DNA of 37,392 bases from JBDGYE01 sp039584255 (GCA_039584255.1 JBDGYE010000018.1:1-37392), one strand, 5' to 3'; positions 8,765 through 16,998 are shown, counted from the stretch's first letter. Numbers and translations: made by a program. The notes: generated from the letters alone by a model not told the origin.

Positions 8765-8986
8765 TCATTTCGGCTGGTTCACCCTGCAACCGTCGAGGCA
8801 GCCATCGTGCCACTCCTGGCAGGCCTCGAGGTCGAACCAGCCGATGGTCTTCCTGCAACCCAGGTAGATCGCATCACAGTACAGGCCACAGAAGCCTGCC
8901 AGCTTCGCCGCGGCCGCCGGCGCCGGCGCCGTGGCCGCGCCGGACATGACCACCAGTGCCGCAAGGCAGAGAACCACTCTCCTCAT
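8765..8986 (-). CDS. Small secreted six-cysteine peptide 1
   Basis: A 73-residue protein with a signal peptide (MRR, hydrophobic core to about residue 15, Ala/Pro-rich cleavage region around APAAAA) and a mature part of about 46 residues holding six cysteines spaced C-x3-C-x6-C-x11-C-x6-C-x3-C. This nearly mirror-symmetric pattern suggests two antiparallel helices stapled by disulfides. It is a paralogue of the next upstream gene: same MRR start, a YC pair, and a GCLxGC ending. A strong ribosome site (AAAGGAGG) precedes the ATG. It is the last gene of an operon with a thioredoxin-like protein, which suggests that the latter forms or reduces its disulfides. No family is recognised. Confidence 0.78.
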   Translation of the reverse strand: MRRVVLCLAALVVMSGAATAPAPAAAAKLAGFCGLYCDAIYLGCRKTIGWFDLEACQEWHDGCLDGCRVNQPK

Positions 8987-9029
8987 CCAAGCCTCCTTTC
9001 CGTGCCGCCGGTTTACGGCCCGCCCCAGT

Positions 9030-9254
9030 TCAGAGCTGCGCGATGTTGCAGCCGGCCAGGCAGCCGATGATGTACCAAGCGCACTTCCACGAATCGATCC
9101 GATCGCAGTGCGCCGCCGCCCTCTCGGCGCAGTAGTCGGTGCACTCGACCCTCCCGCCGGTCGCCAACTGGGCCGCCCGAGCCGGGCGGGGCACGACGCC
9201 CGTAGTGGCGGAAAGAGTGAGCACCGCGGCGGCCACCAGAAACTTCCGTCGCAT
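9030..9254 (-). CDS. Small secreted six-cysteine peptide 2 (paralogue of peptide 1)
   Basis: A 74-residue protein with a signal peptide (MRRKFLVAAAVLTLSATTG, cleavage probably after PARAA) and six cysteines spaced C-x3-C-x7-C-x7-C-x6-C-x3-C. The ends (YC pair, GCLAGC) align with peptide 1, and the outer CX3C pairs are identical in spacing. The ribosome site AAAGGAGG is excellent and is directly joined to an AU-rich hairpin at 9265-9286, so translation may be controlled by RNA structure. The gene lies 38 bases after the TlpA-like gene and 43 before peptide 1, so the three are likely co-transcribed. Function is unknown: a structural peptide, toxin, redox carrier or signal are all possible. Confidence 0.78.
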   Translation of the reverse strand: MRRKFLVAAAVLTLSATTGVVPRPARAAQLATGGRVECTDYCAERAAAHCDRIDSWKCAWYIIGCLAGCNIAQL

Positions 9255-9264
9255 CCGTACCTCC

Positions 9265-9286
9265 TTTCATAAACGGTTTTATGAAA
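9265..9286 (-). promoter_or_regulatory. AU-rich hairpin abutting the ribosome site of Cys-peptide 2
   Basis: On the minus strand TTTCATAAA-ACCG-TTTATGAAA forms a perfect 9-bp stem with a 4-base loop, and the last bases of the stem run straight into GGAGG of the Shine-Dalgarno sequence. As RNA it could hide the ribosome site at low temperature, or protect or process the mRNA. As DNA it could be an operator. The position is seen directly; the role is inferred. Confidence 0.5.
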
Positions 9287-9292
9287 TGCTAC

Positions 9293-9859
9293 TTACAGGC
9301 TTTCATCTGATGTAGTGTCGATATATAATACGTCGTCCATCGCTGATGCGATCAGCCTCGCATCGGTCTCCTCGAGCGGTCCCTCACGCCGTATGCGCAG
9401 CCGCCCCCCGGCGTCAATGACGAGCGTCGTCGGGACGACCCTGATGCGGAAACGGTCCACGAAGGCCTGTTCCTCGAGAGGCCTGACAGGGGTCGCCGCG
9501 GGTAGGCGATCGGACGCGTATTCAAGCGCCGGCTCGCGGCCCTCGAGGGCCACCGCCAGAGCGGCTCCGGGGATCGCGGTGGCGAGCTCGCTCCAGACCG
9601 GAACAGCTTTATCGCAGGCCTGGCAGGTCGACCGGAAGACGAGCAGCAGCGCCGGGCGCCCACGCTCGATCGTAATGGTATCGGTGTCGGTCAGCAGCTC
9701 GAACGCCAGGCTGGAGGGAATGGTCTCGCCCGGATCGATGCGCCGCCGCTCCTGCCACAGCGGGATGAGCCGATCGTGAATCAGTGCCCCGAGCGCGACC
9801 GCGACAAGGGCTGCCGTCCCCAGGTTGAGTGCCACCTCCCGCCGCGACGAGCCTCCCAT
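9293..9859 (-). CDS. Membrane-anchored thioredoxin-like (TlpA/redoxin family) protein
   Basis: A 188-residue protein with one N-terminal membrane segment (about residues 11-27) and a periplasm-facing thioredoxin fold. The active-site motif is CQAC (Cys79-Cys82) in LVFRSTCQACDKAVP, and the cis-proline region is VVPTTLVIDAGG (Pro143). The ATG at 9859 is preferred over an upstream GTG because GGCGGAGGAGGA directly precedes it. Such proteins exchange thiols and disulfides on exported proteins, for example in cytochrome c maturation. Here the obvious partners are the two six-cysteine secreted peptides encoded immediately downstream. RecQ is divergently encoded upstream. Confidence 0.87.
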   Translation of the reverse strand: MGGSSRREVALNLGTAALVAVALGALIHDRLIPLWQERRRIDPGETIPSSLAFELLTDTDTITIERGRPALLLVFRSTCQACDKAVPVWSELATAIPGAALAVALEGREPALEYASDRLPAATPVRPLEEQAFVDRFRIRVVPTTLVIDAGGRLRIRREGPLEETDARLIASAMDDVLYIDTTSDESL

Positions 9860-9982
9860 TCCTCCTCCGCCACCCGACACTGCCCCGGAACGCCCTCAGA
9901 CCGTGCGGGGGACCCCTCAACGGCCGGTCATCCAGGGCGGCGTTTTGAGGGTCACGTAATCGCCCTTCGCATCTTCGGGGAT

Positions 9983-11473
9983 GTGAGCTTCGAGAAACGC
10001 GGCGCAGTGGCCGCGCTGGCCGCCGCCGAGGAGATGCTGCAGTTCAGATTCGGCCACCCGCGGTTCCGGCAGGAGCAGCGGCCGGTTGTCGAGGCGATGC
10101 TGCAGGGCTCCGATCTGCTGGCCGTGCTGCCGACGGGCGCGGGGAAGTCTGCCTGCTTCCAGGTGCCGGCCCTCGTGCTCCCCGGACTGACCGTCGTGGT
10201 GTCGCCGCTCGTCAGCCTCATGCGGGACCAGGTCGAGGGCCTGCGCCGCCGTACGGTGTCGGCCGCGGCCCTCACCTCGGCCACGGGCGCGTCCGCCAGA
10301 AGAGAGATCGCCGGTCGCATGGCCCGAGGCGACCTTCGCCTGCTCTACGTTTCGCCCGAGCGGCTGGAACTCGCCCGCTTCCGCCATCTGGCGCAGCTCG
10401 CCGGAATCTCGCGCCTGGTCGTGGACGAGGCGCACTGCATCAGTGAGTGGGGCCACGACTTCCGGCCTGCTTACCGGCGGATTCGCGCCTTTGCCGAGCT
10501 CGTCGGATGCCCTCCGCTGGCGGCCTTCACCGCAACGGCCACTCCCCAGACGCGCACAGACATCGAGCGTTCGTTGGGACTCAGGTGCCCGCGCCGCTTC
10601 GTGGCGTCCGTCGATCGGCCCGAGCTCCGCTGGGTGGCCGCGCCGGCCAGTGACTTCGGCGCCGCGTTGCGACGGGCCGGGGTCATGGCTCGTAGGACCC
10701 TCGCACAGCGGAGGGAAGCGGCCGTAGTCATCTACTCCCTGACGCGCGCTCGGGCAGTTCGGACAGCCGAGGCCCTCCGGAGGCTGGGACTCGCGGCCGC
10801 CCCCTACCATGCGGGGATGCCTGATGCCGCCCGCCGGCGAGTTCAGGAGCGCTTCCTGAACGGTCGCTTCCGGGTGATCTGCGCCACCAGCGCCTTCGGG
10901 ATGGGGATCGACCATCCCCACATCCGGCTGGTCTGCCACCTGGGCGCTCCTCCCTCGGTCGAGGCCTACGTCCAGGAGGCTGGCCGAGCGGGGCGTAACG
11001 GTGAAGAAGCCACGTGTCTGCTGCTCGGGCTTCCCGGGGACGCGAGCCTGCATCGGCGGCTCCTGCTCGGACAGTGGCCGCCCTTCCGAATCGTGCGGGC
11101 CGTCTGGAATGAGCTGCCCGGGGACCGCGCGACCGGCGAGGCGAGGGTGCGCCAGCGGCTCTGCCGGCGCCACGATCCGGAGAGCGTGGAAGCTGCCCTG
11201 CGCGTGCTCCGCGATGCGGGTTGCGTGTGGCGGTCGCGCAGGGGAGCTTGGCCCTCGAGTGACATCGGCAGCGTCGGCGCCGGGCGGATCGCCAGGATAT
11301 CGGCACCGGGCCCGAACCTGGCCCGCCGGCTGGCCCGGGGGCGCAGGCGTGGACGCAGGCGAGCACAGGCGATGCGCGCGTATCTCGACACACGAGGTTG
11401 CAGACGCGCATCGATCGCGCGCTACTTCGGAGAGCCGGCGCCTCGGTGCGGAAGCTGCGACAACTGCCGGTGA
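9983..11473 (+). CDS. recQ: RecQ-family ATP-dependent DNA helicase, short form
   Basis: Superfamily 2 3'-5' DNA helicase used in recombinational repair. Counting from a GTG at 9983, the protein has 496 residues: FGHPRFRQEQ (motif 0, 24-33), Walker A PTGAGKS (50-56), DEAH (148-151), FTATATP (motif III) and the motif VI region QEAGRAGRNG. The C-terminus has the RecQ zinc-binding cysteines (Cys473, 489, 492, 495) and stops right there, so the winged-helix RQC and HRDC domains of E. coli RecQ are missing. Short RecQ proteins are known in other bacteria. The start is uncertain: GTG 10007 and ATG 10034 are also possible, and the frame is open back to 9776, overlapping the antisense TlpA gene. Confidence 0.9.
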   Translation: MSFEKRGAVAALAAAEEMLQFRFGHPRFRQEQRPVVEAMLQGSDLLAVLPTGAGKSACFQVPALVLPGLTVVVSPLVSLMRDQVEGLRRRTVSAAALTSATGASARREIAGRMARGDLRLLYVSPERLELARFRHLAQLAGISRLVVDEAHCISEWGHDFRPAYRRIRAFAELVGCPPLAAFTATATPQTRTDIERSLGLRCPRRFVASVDRPELRWVAAPASDFGAALRRAGVMARRTLAQRREAAVVIYSLTRARAVRTAEALRRLGLAAAPYHAGMPDAARRRVQERFLNGRFRVICATSAFGMGIDHPHIRLVCHLGAPPSVEAYVQEAGRAGRNGEEATCLLLGLPGDASLHRRLLLGQWPPFRIVRAVWNELPGDRATGEARVRQRLCRRHDPESVEAALRVLRDAGCVWRSRRGAWPSSDIGSVGAGRIARISAPGPNLARRLARGRRRGRRRAQAMRAYLDTRGCRRASIARYFGEPAPRCGSCDNCR

Positions 11474-11599
11474 CGGGCGGGCAACTCTGGCCCGTTCCCG
11501 TGCGTCTAGAAGTTGACGAATGAAGGGCAAGGCCGCCGACCCGGCACGGATCGAAGGGCCGGCCTTACAGCGAGATCCACTGAAGGGAGATAACGGGAC

Positions 11600-12781
11600 A
11601 TGGTCAACGCAACCTCAGGCGCTGCCCGCCGGGCGCAATTCAGTCTGACCTTCACGGCGGTACTGGCGCTTGCCGCCTCGCCGGCTGTCGGGCAGGAAGA
11701 GCCGACCGACGTGGGGGAGGCCACGGCCCGGTACGAGGAGCCGTTCAGCATGATCACAGGCCTCCGCGAGCTGTCGGACGGACGCGTCATGGTCGCGGAC
11801 GCGCTGGATGAGAGCCTGTACGAGCTCACTGCCGACCTCAAGTCAGGGATAAAGCTGGGCCGCAACGGTCAGGGACCCCAGGAGTACAAGCAACCCGACG
11901 CGCTGTTCGCCATGGCCGGCGACACGACCCTGATGACGGATCTCGGCAACGGCCGCCTTACGATAGTCGCTCCCGACGGAGCCTTCGCCCGAACCATCCC
12001 CATCGCCCAGGACGACGACGGGCGCCTCCTGCTGGTGCTTCCGGGAGGCGTCGACGGGGCCGGGAACCTGTTCTTCCGGCCCATGGGCGACGGGATGATC
12101 GGCGACTCGGCGGCAGTCGTCCGCTGGGATCCTGCGGGCGGTCTCACCGACACGCTGGCCACGATCAAGCTACAGGATGTCACGGAGCGCTCCTCCGGGG
12201 GCGCGAACAACATGCGCACGGAGGTGATGCCCGTTCCGCTAAGCCCGCAGGACGCGTGGGCCGTGGCGGGCGACGGCAGCCTGGCAGTGGTTCGGACCGT
12301 CGACTACAGCGTGGAGTGGGTGCGTCCGGACGGCAGCATCGTTAGAGGTCCCGCGAATACGTGGGAGCCGGTGAAGATCCGCTCCGCCGACAAGGAGGAA
12401 TGGGTCGATCAAATGGCGAACACCGGCCTCATGATGATGGTGACGAACGACAGCGGCGAGCTGCGGACATCCATGCGGCGCGGCATGGGTGGCCGGGGAG
12501 GTCCCGACCCGGACAGCTTCCAGTGGCCCGAGGTAAAGCCTCCGTTCGATCCGGGCGGAGTCGATGTCGCGCCGGACGGGACCCTGTGGGTGCGCAGGTT
12601 CGTGGCCGCCGGCGAGCGCCCTCCGTACGACGTCTTCGGCGCCGACGGCAGCTTGCGCGGCACTGTGACCTTCCCGGAGGGTCGCAGCTTGGTCGGCTTC
12701 GGGAGAGGCAGCCTCTACCTGTCGCGCGGCGACGACCTCGGGTTCCAGTGGCTGGAGCGTTACGCCATGCCGTCGCTGTAG
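11600..12781 (+). CDS. Secreted beta-propeller (NHL/6-bladed type) protein
   Basis: A 393-residue exported protein. The N-terminus has a signal peptide (basic start, hydrophobic FTAVLALAASPAVGQ, cleavage near residue 32). The mature part shows repeated blade-like units: ELSDGRVMVADALDESLYEL, VDGAGNLFFRP, VAGDGSLAVVR and VAPDGTLWVRR. LGRNGQGPQEY is a phrase common in bacterial 6-bladed propellers of the NHL/Vgb type. The Met/Gly/Arg-rich insert around MRRGMGGRGGPDPD is a loop. No catalytic role can be assigned; propellers of this kind bind ligands or proteins outside the cell. A purine-rich GAAGGGAGA lies upstream of the ATG. It stands alone between recQ and the acyl-CoA dehydrogenase. Confidence 0.75.
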   Translation: MVNATSGAARRAQFSLTFTAVLALAASPAVGQEEPTDVGEATARYEEPFSMITGLRELSDGRVMVADALDESLYELTADLKSGIKLGRNGQGPQEYKQPDALFAMAGDTTLMTDLGNGRLTIVAPDGAFARTIPIAQDDDGRLLLVLPGGVDGAGNLFFRPMGDGMIGDSAAVVRWDPAGGLTDTLATIKLQDVTERSSGGANNMRTEVMPVPLSPQDAWAVAGDGSLAVVRTVDYSVEWVRPDGSIVRGPANTWEPVKIRSADKEEWVDQMANTGLMMMVTNDSGELRTSMRRGMGGRGGPDPDSFQWPEVKPPFDPGGVDVAPDGTLWVRRFVAAGERPPYDVFGADGSLRGTVTFPEGRSLVGFGRGSLYLSRGDDLGFQWLERYAMPSL

Positions 12782-13036
12782 CTCCGGAGAACGCGCGGAC
12801 CGCGGCGGGGCCGCGGCATCCGGCTGGTGTGGTACCGATGCGGCGAGCCCGGCTTTCCGGCAGGAAGCCGGCTCCGTGCATCCGGACGTTTCGTGGCGTA
12901 TGTGCCGCCAGTAGGTTGTGGCATCTAGACACTAAAGCCTGCGGCGGGGGGCCTACGACACACCGGTAGCTCTGCCTCGAACGCGCCGCCCGCGACCCTC
13001 CGCGGGCGTCGCCGCTGTGATAGGGAAGCACCGGCA

Positions 13037-14257
13037 ATGACCGACCTGGACCTGTATCTGGACGAACACCACTACATGCTCCGCGAGATGGTGCGCGACT
13101 TCGCCGCGGCGGAGATCGCGCCCGTCGCGGCGGAGCTGGACGACAAAGAGGAGTTTCCCTGGGAGAACGCCTCCAAGATGGCGGAACTCGATCTGTTCGG
13201 GATTCCGTGGCCGGAGGAATACGGCGGGGCTGGAATGGATTCGCTGGCGGCCGCCATCGTCTCGGAGGAGCTCGCCCGCGTGGACGGAAGCCACTCCATA
13301 CTGATCGGCGCCCACACTTCCCTGTGCAGCGCCCCGATCTTCCACTTCGGGTCGGAGGAGCAGAAGCTGAAGTACCTGACCCCTCTGGCCAGCGGGCAGG
13401 TGATCGGCGGCTTCGGCCTCACCGAGCCGGGCTCGGGATCCGACGCCAGCGGCATGCTCACCACGGCGGTGAAGAAGTCCGATCGGTACGTGATCAGTGG
13501 CCAGAAGACGTGGATCACGCATGCCGGAGTGGGCGAGATCTTCGTCGTCGCGGTCGTCACGGCGCCGGGCGAAGGAAACCGCGGGATCAGCACCTTCATC
13601 ATGACGAAGGAGACCTGCGATCTGGACAGGGCCCGAGAGCTGGAGTTCGGCCACAGCGATGAGCTGGAGCCGATGGCGGGCTTCTCGGCTGGCGACAAGC
13701 TGCGCAAGCTGGGCTGGAACGCCTCCGACACCCGCGAGCTGATCATGGAGGACGTGGAGGTTCCCGAGGAGAACCTTCTGGGCGAGGAGAACGGCGGTTT
13801 CCCGGTCTGCCTGGACACCCTCGATGGCGGCCGCATCGGGATCGCCGCGCACGGGGTCGGGATCGCCCAGGGGGCGTTCGAGCAGGCGCTCCGATATACG
13901 CAAGAGCGGGAGCAGTTCGGGCAGAAGATCAACCGTTTCCAGGGCGTCCAGTTCATGCTGTCCGACATGGCCACCCGGATCCACGCCGCCCGACTCATGA
14001 CCTACCACGCCGCGTGGCTCAGAGCGCACGGCAAGCCGCACAAGACAGAGGCGTCCATGGCCAAGCTGTTCGCCTCGGAGGCGGCCATGGACATCGCCAT
14101 CCAGGCGGTGCAGCTGCACGGGGCCTACGGCTACTCCCGCGAGTACGCTGTGGAACGGATGATGCGAGATGCGAAGGTCCTCGAGATCGGTGAGGGTACG
14201 AGCGAAATCCAACGCCTGGTGATCGCCCGCGAGCTCCTGAAGTCACTGCACGAATGA
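13037..14257 (+). CDS. Acyl-CoA dehydrogenase
   Basis: FAD-dependent acyl-CoA dehydrogenase (406 residues), catalysing alpha,beta-dehydrogenation of an acyl-CoA with electrons passed to ETF. Signatures are FGLTEPGSGSDASGM (flavin/substrate loop), WITHAG, REQFGQKINRFQGVQFMLSDM, the C-terminal LHGAYGYSREYAVERMMRDA and GEGTSEIQR. The catalytic base is the Glu of EGTSEIQ (Glu386), in the short/branched-chain position. An insert around residues 195-220 (RARELEFGHSDELEPMAGFS) is longer than in typical short-chain enzymes. It is transcribed alone and followed by a hairpin terminator. It may serve the acyl-CoA pathways on either side. Confidence 0.93.
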   Translation: MTDLDLYLDEHHYMLREMVRDFAAAEIAPVAAELDDKEEFPWENASKMAELDLFGIPWPEEYGGAGMDSLAAAIVSEELARVDGSHSILIGAHTSLCSAPIFHFGSEEQKLKYLTPLASGQVIGGFGLTEPGSGSDASGMLTTAVKKSDRYVISGQKTWITHAGVGEIFVVAVVTAPGEGNRGISTFIMTKETCDLDRARELEFGHSDELEPMAGFSAGDKLRKLGWNASDTRELIMEDVEVPEENLLGEENGGFPVCLDTLDGGRIGIAAHGVGIAQGAFEQALRYTQEREQFGQKINRFQGVQFMLSDMATRIHAARLMTYHAAWLRAHGKPHKTEASMAKLFASEAAMDIAIQAVQLHGAYGYSREYAVERMMRDAKVLEIGEGTSEIQRLVIARELLKSLHE

Positions 14258-14320
14258 CGGCCCCGAAGGCGCTCCGGTAGCGACCCGGGAGCACGTGACG
14301 TTACATTAACGCGCGAGGTG

Positions 14321-14358
14321 CGGGGCCGCGGCGCTACAGGTGGCGGCCCCGTTTCCTT
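14321..14358 (+). terminator. Intrinsic terminator after the acyl-CoA dehydrogenase gene
   Basis: CGGGGCCGC (14321-14329) pairs perfectly with GCGGCCCCG (14343-14351), with a 13-base loop, followed by TTTCCTTT. It lies 64 bases after the stop codon, on the same strand. Confidence 0.7.
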
Positions 14359-14514
14359 TGCCACCGACGACTGATTTCCACAGACGCCCGGCCGGACAGC
14401 GTCAGCCGGACGCGGTTCGACGGCGCGCCGTGGTACGAAAAAGAAGGCCCAGGTGGAGTTCGGCTCCCGCCGCGGGTCACGCTCCGCCCTCCGGGGCGGA
14501 GGAGCAGCCGGACA

Positions 14515-16050
14515 ATGCAACGCGAAATCGTGATCAACGCCCTGGGCACAGAGACCCGGGTGGCCATACGCGAAGACGGGCGCCTCGTGGAGCTTATGAG
14601 CGAGGCCCACGACGACCAGCGAATGGTCGGCGACCTCTACGTGGGCAAGGTAGAGGCCGTCCTGCCCGGGATCCAGGCCGCGTTCGTGGACATCGGTACC
14701 GAGAAGTCGGCCTTCCTCCACGTCTCTGACTTATCCGAGCCGGAGGACGACGACGACAACGGCAACGACAACAACGGCGGCGGCAACCGCCGCCGGTCGG
14801 GCCGCTACCCGCCCATCCAGGAGCAGGTCGAGCGGGGCCAGGAGATCCTCGTTCAGGTCACCAAGGAGCCCATCGGCACGAAGGGACCCCGGGTCACCAC
14901 GCAGGTCTCGCTTCCCGGTCGATTCATCGTCTTCATGCCGGGCAGCTCCCACGTCGGAGTGAGCCGGAAGATCGACGACCGCGACGAGCGCTCGCGGCTG
15001 CGGCAGCTGGCGAAGCAGGCGCTGGGCAAGTCCTCGGGAGGCGTCATCGTCCGCACGGTGGGCGAAGAGTTGAGCCGGAAGACCCTGAAGGCCGAGCTGA
15101 CCGCGCTGCGCAAGACGTGGGACAAGGTGCAGCGCCGGGTCAGCAGCGCGAAGGCGCCGACCCTTGTGCACCAGGAGGCCGAGCTCACCTCCGGCATCAC
15201 GCGCGACCTGTTCAGCGAGAAGGTGGACCTGTTGACGGTCGACTCCCAGCAGCTCCAGCATGAGATCAAGTCCTACCTGGGGCAGGTGGGCCCCGAGCTC
15301 CTCGACCGCGTCAAGCTGTACACGGGCGAACGGCCGATCTTCGACGCCATGGGGATCGAGGAGGAAATCCAGAAGGCCTTCCAGCGCCGCGTGGATCTCA
15401 AGTCCGGCGGCCACATCGTCATCGAGCACGCCGAGGCCCTGGTGGCTATCGACGTAAACACGGGGCGCTACACGGGCAAGAAAGACCCCGCCAAGACGAT
15501 CCTGCGGACCAACGTCGAGGCGGCGGCGGAGATCTCGCGCCAGCTTCGCCTGCGCGACATCGGCGGAATCATCGTGTGCGACTTCATCGACATGGACGAG
15601 GAGGAGTACCGCAGCCGCGTACAACACGAGATGAAGAGCCATCTCGGACGCGACCGGGCCCGGACGAAGGTGTTCGGCATCTCCGAGCTCGGCCTGCTGG
15701 AGATGAGCCGCCAGCGGGTGAGACCCAGCCTCGTTCAGGGGGCGACACTGCCGTGCCCGAGCTGCGGCGGAACCGGCAGGGTACTGGCCCCGGAGACGAT
15801 CGTGCGGCGCATCGAGCGGGCGCTCCGGCGAGCGAGATCGATGGGAGAGAAGCGCGATCTCACCCTGCGCGTTCACCCGGAGGTGGCACTGCACCTGCTC
15901 GAGGAGGAGCCCGAGTTCCTGCGCCAGATCAGCCGGGAGTCGGGGATCGAGCTGGACATCAGGGACGACCCCCTGATGGGCCACGACGAGTACCGTCTTC
16001 TCGCGGCCCCCGCCGACACCGACGTGACGGGCAAATACGCCGCCGTATAG
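14515..16050 (+). CDS. rng: Ribonuclease G/E family endoribonuclease
   Basis: A 511-residue endonuclease for rRNA maturation and mRNA decay. An S1 domain (about residues 38-130) is interrupted by a low-complexity acidic/Asn/Gly insert (75-97). The DNase I-like catalytic domain carries AIDVNTGRYTG with Asp313 and the CDFIDMDEEE segment with Asp356, the two magnesium ligands. The zinc-link CPSC (Cys414, Cys417) that joins dimers follows. The length fits RNase G more than full RNase E, because the long unstructured degradosome scaffold is missing. Placement directly before rplU-rpmA is common in bacteria. The start ATG is supported by GGGGCGGAGGAG upstream. Confidence 0.94.
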   Translation: MQREIVINALGTETRVAIREDGRLVELMSEAHDDQRMVGDLYVGKVEAVLPGIQAAFVDIGTEKSAFLHVSDLSEPEDDDDNGNDNNGGGNRRRSGRYPPIQEQVERGQEILVQVTKEPIGTKGPRVTTQVSLPGRFIVFMPGSSHVGVSRKIDDRDERSRLRQLAKQALGKSSGGVIVRTVGEELSRKTLKAELTALRKTWDKVQRRVSSAKAPTLVHQEAELTSGITRDLFSEKVDLLTVDSQQLQHEIKSYLGQVGPELLDRVKLYTGERPIFDAMGIEEEIQKAFQRRVDLKSGGHIVIEHAEALVAIDVNTGRYTGKKDPAKTILRTNVEAAAEISRQLRLRDIGGIIVCDFIDMDEEEYRSRVQHEMKSHLGRDRARTKVFGISELGLLEMSRQRVRPSLVQGATLPCPSCGGTGRVLAPETIVRRIERALRRARSMGEKRDLTLRVHPEVALHLLEEEPEFLRQISRESGIELDIRDDPLMGHDEYRLLAAPADTDVTGKYAAV

Positions 16051-16075
16051 CGCTCCGAAAGACGCCCTGTCCTCA

Positions 16076-16104
16076 TTGACAGAGTCACATTCCGCCAATA
16101 CTAT
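16076..16104 (+). promoter_or_regulatory. Sigma-70-type promoter of rplU-rpmA
   Basis: A consensus -35 TTGACA (16076-16081), a 17-base spacer and TACTAT as -10 (16099-16104) lie in the 100-base gap after the RNase gene, 46 bases before the rplU start. This is the best housekeeping promoter visible in the window and fits strong ribosomal protein expression. Confidence 0.75.
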
Positions 16105-16149
16105 CTACGGCTGCGGCGAAAACCGGAAACAACACACTGAAGATTCGTG

Positions 16150-16740
16150 ATGTACGCGATATTCGAGGCAAAGGGGAAGCAGTTCCGGGCGGAGATGGGC
16201 GCCACGCTGCGCCTTCCCGTTCTGGACGCCGAGCCCGGTGAGCAAGTAACGTTCGACCAGATCCTGCTGGCGCATAGCGAGGACAGGTTGATAGTCGGGC
16301 AGCCGGCGCTGGACGGCGCGTCGATTGCTGCGGAAGTGCTTTGCCACGGAAGAGACGACAAGATCGTCGTCTACAAGATGAAGCGCCGGAAGGGCTACCG
16401 GCGGAAGCAGGGGCACCGCCAGGGATTCACCGAGGTCCGGGTGCTGGACATCGACTTCGGCAAGGGGAAGTCGGTGAAAGCCGCTCCGCCCGAGGCGAAG
16501 AAGGAGGCACCGACGGAACAGGCGCCGAAGGCCAAGGCGAAGAAGCCGAAGGCCGAGAAGGCGGCAGCGCCCGAAGCTCCGGCAGCCGCCGAAGCGCCCG
16601 AGGTATCGATCACCGACTCCGCTCGTGCCCTGGCCGAGGAGGCGGGAGTCGACATCGCTACGATCGAGGGTACCGGCAAGGCGGGCCGGATTCTCAAGAG
16701 CGATGTCCAGAAGGCGATCAAGCAGCGGGACGAGGAATAG
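16150..16740 (+). CDS. rplU: Ribosomal protein L21 with a C-terminal PSBD-like extension
   Basis: Residues 1-103 are standard L21 (MYAIFEAKGKQFR at the start; YKMKRRKGYRRKQGHRQGFTEV for 23S rRNA binding). A Lys/Ala/Pro linker (about 104-152) leads to residues 153-190, SITDSARALAEEAGVDIA then TIEGTGKAGRILKSDVQKAI. This closely resembles the peripheral-subunit (E3)-binding domain of 2-oxoacid dehydrogenase acyltransferases, with the typical GTGxxGRIxxxDV motif. Ordinary L21 is about 103 residues, so this one is nearly doubled. ATG 16150 is preferred over the adjacent GTG because MYAI is the usual N-terminus. rpmA follows after three bases. Confidence 0.93.
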   Translation: MYAIFEAKGKQFRAEMGATLRLPVLDAEPGEQVTFDQILLAHSEDRLIVGQPALDGASIAAEVLCHGRDDKIVVYKMKRRKGYRRKQGHRQGFTEVRVLDIDFGKGKSVKAAPPEAKKEAPTEQAPKAKAKKPKAEKAAAPEAPAAAEAPEVSITDSARALAEEAGVDIATIEGTGKAGRILKSDVQKAIKQRDEE

Positions 16741-16743
16741 AAG

Positions 16744-16998
16744 ATGGCGCACAAGAAGGGAGTCGGCTCGAGCCGCAACGGACGCGACAGCAACCCCAAG
16801 TACCTCGGCGTGAAGAGGTACGGCGGGCAGTTCGTGCGCGCCGGGAACATCCTCGTCCGGCAGCGCGGCACCCGAATCCACCCCGGCCGGAACGTGGGGC
16901 GCGGCGGCGACGACACGCTGTTCGCCCTCTCCGACGGCCACGTCACCTTCGCCAACCAGCGCGGCGGCCGGAAGATCGTGAGCGTGCTTTCGGACTGA
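16744..16998 (+). CDS. rpmA: Ribosomal protein L27
   Basis: An 84-residue L27, whose N-terminal tail reaches the peptidyl transferase centre. The sequence MAHKKGVGSSRNGRDS, then YLGVKRYGGQFVRAGNI and VRQRGTRIHPGRNVGRGGDDT, is unmistakable. It has no cleavable N-terminal extension of the Firmicutes type. It is co-transcribed with rplU and closed by a strong terminator. Confidence 0.98.
   Translation: MAHKKGVGSSRNGRDSNPKYLGVKRYGGQFVRAGNILVRQRGTRIHPGRNVGRGGDDTLFALSDGHVTFANQRGGRKIVSVLSD

Noticed and set aside
9776..9982. N-terminal extension of RecQ over the TlpA gene
   Set aside because: Antisense to the TlpA start region and not similar to any RecQ N-terminus.
9917..11530. Long minus-strand open frame (537 codons) opposite recQ
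   Set aside because: It is antisense to a gene with complete helicase motifs and shows no domain; long antisense frames are expected at this G/C content.
12953..14212. Minus-strand open frame (419 codons) opposite the acyl-CoA dehydrogenase
   Set aside because: Shadow of a fully conserved gene; no recognisable product.
14731..16098. Minus-strand open frame (455 codons) opposite the RNase gene
   Set aside because: Shadow of the RNase G/E gene; composition is low-complexity Leu/Ala/Arg and no motif is present.
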